A stretch of 64,000 nucleotides of DNA, taken from positions 1 through 64,000 of the forward strand of contig NZ_FNDB01000001.1 in NCBI RefSeq assembly GCF_900099915.1, written 5' to 3'. The stretch is from Flavobacterium omnivorum. GTDB lineage: Bacteria > Bacteroidota > Bacteroidia > Flavobacteriales > Flavobacteriaceae. The notes beneath the pieces are model-generated. The model ran no database searches, was not told where the DNA came from, and worked only from the letters and a program-made list of their open reading frames with translations. Made by a program: the position numbers and the translations under genes. Shown in pieces: positions 59,772-64,000 of the stretch. Position 1 is the first letter of the stretch. Each line of letters starts with the position of its first letter.

Positions 59772-61430
59772 ATGGCTTTAAATACGATAAACCCAACGGA
59801 AACAATTGCTTGGAAGAAACTAGAAATACATTTCAACAAGATGCAAAATGTGTCTATGCAGGAATTATTTAAACTGGATCCTACTAGAATTGATAAGTTT
59901 AACCTACAATGGAATGATTTTTTACTTGATTATTCAAAAAATTGTATTGATCAGGAAACCATTCAATTATTAATGGAACTGGCTGATGAAATGGGGCTTA
60001 AAAGTGCTATTGCGGATTATTTTGATGGTGCCATAATCAATCAAACTGAAAACAGAGCCGTATTGCATACTGCCTTACGTGCTAGTGAATCAGCGGTTGT
60101 TACTGTTGATGGAATTAATGTAATTCCTGAAGTGTATGATGTAAAACTTAAAATAGAGACCTTTACGAATGAAGTTATCTCTGGTAGTAGAACTGGTTTC
60201 ACAGGGAAACCATTTACAGATGTTGTGAATATAGGTATTGGTGGTTCAGATTTGGGTCCCGTTATGGTGGTAGAGGCATTACAGTTTTATAAAAATCATT
60301 TAAATGTTCATTTCGTTTCTAATGTTGATGGTGATCATGTCAATGAAATCATTAAAAAGTTAAATCCTGAAACAACCTTGTTTGTTATTGTTTCTAAAAC
60401 GTTTACCACACAGGAAACCTTGACTAATTCTGAAACCATTAGAAAATGGTTTTTGTCCCCAGATTTTGGCACAACTCAAGCAAATGTAGCGAAACATTTT
60501 GTTGCGGTTTCCACCAATATTGATAAAGTAACTGAATTTGGTATAAATCCAGATAATGTTTTTCCTATGTGGGACTGGGTTGGCGGTCGATTCTCATTGT
60601 GGAGCGCCGTTGGACTTACGATAAGTTTAGCGGTAGGATATGATAGTTTTAATGATTTGTTGAAAGGGGCAAATGAGATGGATGATCATTTCAAAACAGC
60701 CGATTTCAATAAAAACATGCCCGTAATTTTAGCTTTGTTAAGTGTTTGGTACAATAACTTTTATGGTGCCGAAAGTGAAGCTTTAATCCCGTACACACAA
60801 TACTTGCAAAAATTAGCACCTTATTTGCAGCAAGGAACAATGGAAAGCAATGGTAAAAGTGTGGGTCGTGATGGCAAGCCGGTCCAGTATCAAACGGGAA
60901 CTATTGTCTGGGGAGAACCAGGGACTAATGCCCAACATGCATTTTTTCAATTGATTCATCAAGGTACAAAATTGATTCCAACTGATTTTATTGGATTTGT
61001 GGCACCTCTATATGGAGACAATGATCATCATGATAAATTGATGTCTAACTTTTTTGCTCAGACAGAAGCTTTGATGCATGGAAAATCAGCAGAGCAAGTT
61101 CAAGCGGAATTTGATAATCAAGCGCTTGCAGCAGATAAAGCTCAGTTTCTTTTGCCTTTTAAAGTATTCGCTGGGAACAAACCAACGAATACTATATTAA
61201 TTCAAAAACTAACACCAGCAAATTTAGGATCTTTAATAGCTTTGTATGAACACAAAATTTTTGTGCAAGGTGTTATTTGGAATATTTTTAGTTTTGATCA
61301 ATGGGGTGTCGAGTTAGGTAAACAATTGGCAAACTCTATATTAGAGGAAATTAAGACGGAAAAAGTTCAAGGTCATGATAGTTCTACTGCATTTTTATTG
61401 AATCATTTTTTAAGAAGTAAAAAGAAGTAA
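59772..61430 (+). CDS. pgi: Glucose-6-phosphate isomerase
   Basis: 552 residues. [59 protein letters not shown] and [15 protein letters not shown] are in order, with the catalytic Glu and His in [11 protein letters not shown] and the Lys near the C-terminus ([13 protein letters not shown]). It interconverts glucose 6-phosphate and fructose 6-phosphate. It is a single gene with promoter and terminator. Confidence 0.97.
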   Translation: MALNTINPTETIAWKKLEIHFNKMQNVSMQELFKLDPTRIDKFNLQWNDFLLDYSKNCIDQETIQLLMELADEMGLKSAIADYFDGAIINQTENRAVLHTALRASESAVVTVDGINVIPEVYDVKLKIETFTNEVISGSRTGFTGKPFTDVVNIGIGGSDLGPVMVVEALQFYKNHLNVHFVSNVDGDHVNEIIKKLNPETTLFVIVSKTFTTQETLTNSETIRKWFLSPDFGTTQANVAKHFVAVSTNIDKVTEFGINPDNVFPMWDWVGGRFSLWSAVGLTISLAVGYDSFNDLLKGANEMDDHFKTADFNKNMPVILALLSVWYNNFYGAESEALIPYTQYLQKLAPYLQQGTMESNGKSVGRDGKPVQYQTGTIVWGEPGTNAQHAFFQLIHQGTKLIPTDFIGFVAPLYGDNDHHDKLMSNFFAQTEALMHGKSAEQVQAEFDNQALAADKAQFLLPFKVFAGNKPTNTILIQKLTPANLGSLIALYEHKIFVQGVIWNIFSFDQWGVELGKQLANSILEEIKTEKVQGHDSSTAFLLNHFLRSKKK

Positions 61431-61504
61431 AAAGTTTATATTTTTAATAAATTTTCACATAATTTGAATTGACAGCTCTTTTTAGAGTAGTAAATATAGT
61501 TTTT

Positions 61505-61538
61505 AAGGCCCTGATTGGAGTGAGATCAGGGCTTTTTT
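61505..61538 (+). terminator. Intrinsic terminator of pgi
   Basis: GCCCTGAT pairs with ATCAGGGC around a short loop, followed by TTTTTTAT. It lies 75 nt after the pgi stop. Confidence 0.9.
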
Positions 61539-61764
61539 ATGGCTAAGTGTCTCTGTTTTAATAGTTTTTTTTGAGTTTGCAGAGTTTTTTTTAATGATTA
61601 CAATTGGATAAATATTGCTAATAATTTAATAAAAATAGCTATTAATTGATAAAAAATCTTTTTATTGTTAAAAATATCGATAAAATTATTTTAAATTGAA
61701 TTCCTGCTTTTTATAAAAACAGGAATTCTTAACGTTGTGTTAACTTATTAAACTAAAAATGTTA

Positions 61765-61772
61765 TAATTTTG
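61765..61772 (+). promoter_or_regulatory. -7 box TAATTTTG for the TonB receptor
   Basis: TAATTTTG matches TAnnTTTG, followed by CC, 33 nt upstream of the ATG. Confidence 0.5.
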
Positions 61773-61804
61773 CCAAATATTTTTAAACTAAACAAAAAAC
61801 AAAA

Positions 61805-64000
61805 ATGAAAAGAATTATTTTTATTTTGATTATTTTTTTATCAGTTGTAGGTCATTCGCAGGTTACTAGTTCTGCTATGTCTGGTACTGTTAAATCAAAT
61901 GCTGGAGAAACTCTTCCGGGAGCTTCGGTTGAGGTTGTTCACAAGCCAACAGGAACTAAGTACTATTCCACTACGGATGGTAATGGAGGGTATGCAGTTC
62001 AAGGAATTAGACCAGGAGGACCTTATACAGTTAAGGTAACTTACGTTGGTTACAAAACAACAGAAATTACAGATATTAATGCTCCTTTAGGTAATAACTT
62101 AACTGTAAATGTTGTTGTAGAAGAAGAATCAAATGCTTTAAGTGAAGTGATTGTTTCTACAAAATCAAAAGGTAATTTCAATAAAGGAAGAACCGGAGCT
62201 TCTCAACAATTTTCTAATAGAGAAATAACGGCGGTGCCAGTAACAGGTGCACGTTCAATAAATTCAATCACCAAGTACAATGCCAATGCGGGTAGTAATG
62301 GTACTTTTGGAGGACAGGATTCAAGATTAAATAACTTTACTATTGATGGTTCTGTATTCAATAATGGTTTTGGTTTAGGTAGTGATTCACAAGCAGGAGG
62401 TAGAACAGGTTCTACAGCAATCTCTTTAGATGCTATCGAACAATTACAAGTAAGTATAGCTCCTTATGATGTACGTCAATCTGGATTTTTAGGATCTGGA
62501 ATAAATGCCGTTACAAAAAGTGGAACAAATGAAGTTGAAGGATCTGTGTACAACTCATTCCGAAGTAACAAAAAAGACTTCATAGGTAGTAAAGCAGGAG
62601 ATGTAACAGTCGTTCCAGGGAAATTTGAAGAAAAAATTTGGGGAGCCAGAATTGGAGCACCAATCATTAAAGATAAATTATTCTTTTTTGGTAATGTTGA
62701 AACCATAGAAAATATAAGCCCGGCTACTACTTGGACATCTACAGGTTCACCACAAGCAAGTGGTCAGGTTTCGGCACCTACTTTTACTGAAATGCAAACA
62801 CTTTCTACTTTTTTGCAAGATAAATTTAATTACACAACTGGACCGTGGGAAAATTATGATTCTGAAAGAATTTCTAAAAAATTCCTAGCAAGACTTGACT
62901 GGAATATTAATGACAATCATCAATTGACAGCTCGTTATGTGTTCCACGATTCAAGTTCTGACGAATTAACTTCAAACTCTTTTTCTTTAGGGAATGGTAA
63001 CAGGAGAACAAATATAAATGCGATGTCATTCAAGAACAGTGGTTATGTGATTCAAGATAATACAAGATCTGCTGTTTTAGAATTGAATAGTAAATTAAGC
63101 AATTCTTGGTACAATAATTTCATTGCAGGTTATGATAAGCAAATTGAAGACAGAGCGTTACAAGGTGGTGGTTTGTTTCCGACAATTGATATCTTAAACG
63201 GTTCAAATACTTATATTTCTGCTGGTTTAGATCCGTTTACTCAAGGAAATAAACTTTCGTATTCCACTTTGCACTTTACAAATAATTTGACGAAAACCAT
63301 AGGAAAGCATTCTTTATTATTTGGTGCTAACTTTGAGTACTTCAAATCAAGTAACTTGTTTTTCTCTGGATCAAATGGTGTTTATATTTTTAATTCACTA
63401 ACTGATTTTTATGCAGCGGCTAATCAATCTGCTAGTACTGGAGGATTGCCATCAACTACTGCACTTCCTGCACGTTTCCAATTTAGATATTCTGCATTGC
63501 CTGGTGCACAAGAGCCATTGCAAATATTTAAATCGAATAAATTAGATTTATACACGCAAGATGAAATGAAATTGAGTGACCGATTCAAATTAACAGTTGG
63601 ATTACGTGCTTCAGCAGTTTGGTTTGCTGATACAGCGCTTGAAAACCCTGCTGTTACGGCTTTAACTTTTGGACAAGGACAAAAGTTCAATACGGGTGAT
63701 ATGCCTGACACACAATATTTATTTGAGCCTAGAGTTGGTTTTAACTTAGACTTAAATGGTGACGCAAGTACATTACTTCGTGGAGGTAGTGGTGTGTTTA
63801 CTGGAAGAGCTCCTTCGGTTTTTTTATCTAACGCTATTGGAAATAATGGGGTACTTACAGGTTTTGTAGACGTTAGTGGTACTGCATTGGCAGCGGGAGG
63901 ATATGGTTTTACTCCTAATCCTAATGATTATTTTATTCCAGATACTCCAACTCTTCCTACTACATTTGAATTGGCTTTTTCAGATAAAAAATTTAAGTTT
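61805..64000 (+). CDS. Oar-like TonB-dependent receptor (cut by window edge)
   Basis: 732 codons are open to the window end from the ATG at 61805. Signal peptide MKRIIFILIIFLSVVGHSQ, then a carboxypeptidase-regulatory-like domain (MSGTVKSNAGETLPGASVEV... STTDGNGGYAVQGI), then a TonB plug with TGARSINSITKYNANAGSNG, LNNFTIDGSVFNNGFG and IEQLQVSIAPYDVRQSGFLG, and the beginning of the barrel (KDKLFFFGNVE, ARLDWNINDNHQLTARY). The layout fits Oar-type receptors. The substrate is not known. The last part lies outside the window. Confidence 0.92.
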   Translation, partial: MKRIIFILIIFLSVVGHSQVTSSAMSGTVKSNAGETLPGASVEVVHKPTGTKYYSTTDGNGGYAVQGIRPGGPYTVKVTYVGYKTTEITDINAPLGNNLTVNVVVEEESNALSEVIVSTKSKGNFNKGRTGASQQFSNREITAVPVTGARSINSITKYNANAGSNGTFGGQDSRLNNFTIDGSVFNNGFGLGSDSQAGGRTGSTAISLDAIEQLQVSIAPYDVRQSGFLGSGINAVTKSGTNEVEGSVYNSFRSNKKDFIGSKAGDVTVVPGKFEEKIWGARIGAPIIKDKLFFFGNVETIENISPATTWTSTGSPQASGQVSAPTFTEMQTLSTFLQDKFNYTTGPWENYDSERISKKFLARLDWNINDNHQLTARYVFHDSSSDELTSNSFSLGNGNRRTNINAMSFKNSGYVIQDNTRSAVLELNSKLSNSWYNNFIAGYDKQIEDRALQGGGLFPTIDILNGSNTYISAGLDPFTQGNKLSYSTLHFTNNLTKTIGKHSLLFGANFEYFKSSNLFFSGSNGVYIFNSLTDFYAAANQSASTGGLPSTTALPARFQFRYSALPGAQEPLQIFKSNKLDLYTQDEMKLSDRFKLTVGLRASAVWFADTALENPAVTALTFGQGQKFNTGDMPDTQYLFEPRVGFNLDLNGDASTLLRGGSGVFTGRAPSVFLSNAIGNNGVLTGFVDVSGTALAAGGYGFTPNPNDYFIPDTPTLPTTFELAFSDKKFKF

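Larger units (their letters stand above)
61431..61804. other. Intergenic region between pgi and the TonB receptor gene
   Basis: About 370 bases, very AT-rich. It holds the pgi terminator (61505-61538), a second hairpin (GAATTCCTG at 61698-61706 with CAGGAATTC at 61720-61728, with TTTTT and AAAAA inside also pairing), and a -7 box TAATTTTG at 61765-61772, 33 nt before the receptor start. No gene was found. Confidence 0.6.

Noticed and set aside
1..64000. tRNA, rRNA genes and CRISPR arrays
   Set aside because: No cloverleaf with TTCGAATC-type arm, rRNA stretch or regularly spaced repeats was recognised on reading; a dedicated search tool was not available.

Overview
The window is about 64 kb of AT-rich DNA from a member of the Bacteroidota, almost certainly a Flavobacterium or close relative. 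The evidence is a Bat aerotolerance operon, a type IX secretion accessory protein (PorZ), GLPGLI and THC0290_0291-type proteins, TonB-dependent receptors with carboxypeptidase-like N-terminal domains, -7 promoter boxes of the form TAnnTTTG, and few Shine-Dalgarno sequences. No rRNA, tRNA or CRISPR array was seen. Most of it looks like ordinary chromosomal backbone.

Layout. 1-143: the 5' end of an IS4-type transposase, cut by the window edge. 256-2524: 3-hydroxyanthranilate dioxygenase and an ALDH7-type aldehyde dehydrogenase. 2619-8000: a decayed outer-membrane protein gene, a phosphatase, a Bor-like lipoprotein, an AlbA_2-domain protein, an SDR and an aldo/keto reductase. 8213-17740: the moxR-DUF58-batD-like-batA-batB-batC-batD-batE operon, interrupted by a decayed GxxExxY gene between batD and batE. 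17761-22012: cvpA, pheS, small conserved proteins and gpsA. 22299-25214: a YqhD-like alcohol dehydrogenase and a DJ-1/PfpI protein, divergent from a LysR regulator. 25215-31109: nadD, gmk, yicC, an EamA transporter, an ArsC/Spx-like protein, a DinB-like protein and others. 31302-38148: a cystathionine gamma-synthase-type enzyme, gdhA, porZ and recO. 38149-42906: accessory cargo between recO and ileS. 43036-53578: ileS, a DksA-like gene, lspA, 5-FTHF cyclo-ligase, an aspartoacylase-like protein, uvrC and a patatin/beta-barrel protein. 53763-59587: hmgA, hppD, a DUF3108 protein, tryptophan 2,3-dioxygenase and an M23 peptidase. 59772-64000: pgi and the start of an Oar-like TonB receptor.

Two observations stand out. 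First, the 3' end of recO (coding for KPKSLDVLKEVFS and a stop) occurs three times: in recO itself, at 41953-42003 and at 42856-42906. The copies differ mainly at synonymous or conservative positions. They bracket two cargo units: a secreted protein + GLPGLI + TonB-barrel unit, and a membrane protein + XRE regulator unit. This looks like serial integration at the recO 3' end, with each element bringing its own replacement tail. Second, a structured repeat of about 85-95 nt occurs four times (800, 19938, 29461, 54979), always just 3' of a gene and in the same orientation. Its closing helix shows compensatory base changes and its central hairpin is sequence-divergent but always paired, so it is a good candidate for a structured RNA or 3' UTR element.

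Functional links: the Bat operon is probably an envelope or stress-tolerance complex. hppD, hmgA, TDO and 3-HAO are parts of aromatic amino-acid catabolism, though no complete pathway lies in the window. The yqhD-like/DJ-1/LysR group looks like a reactive-aldehyde response module.
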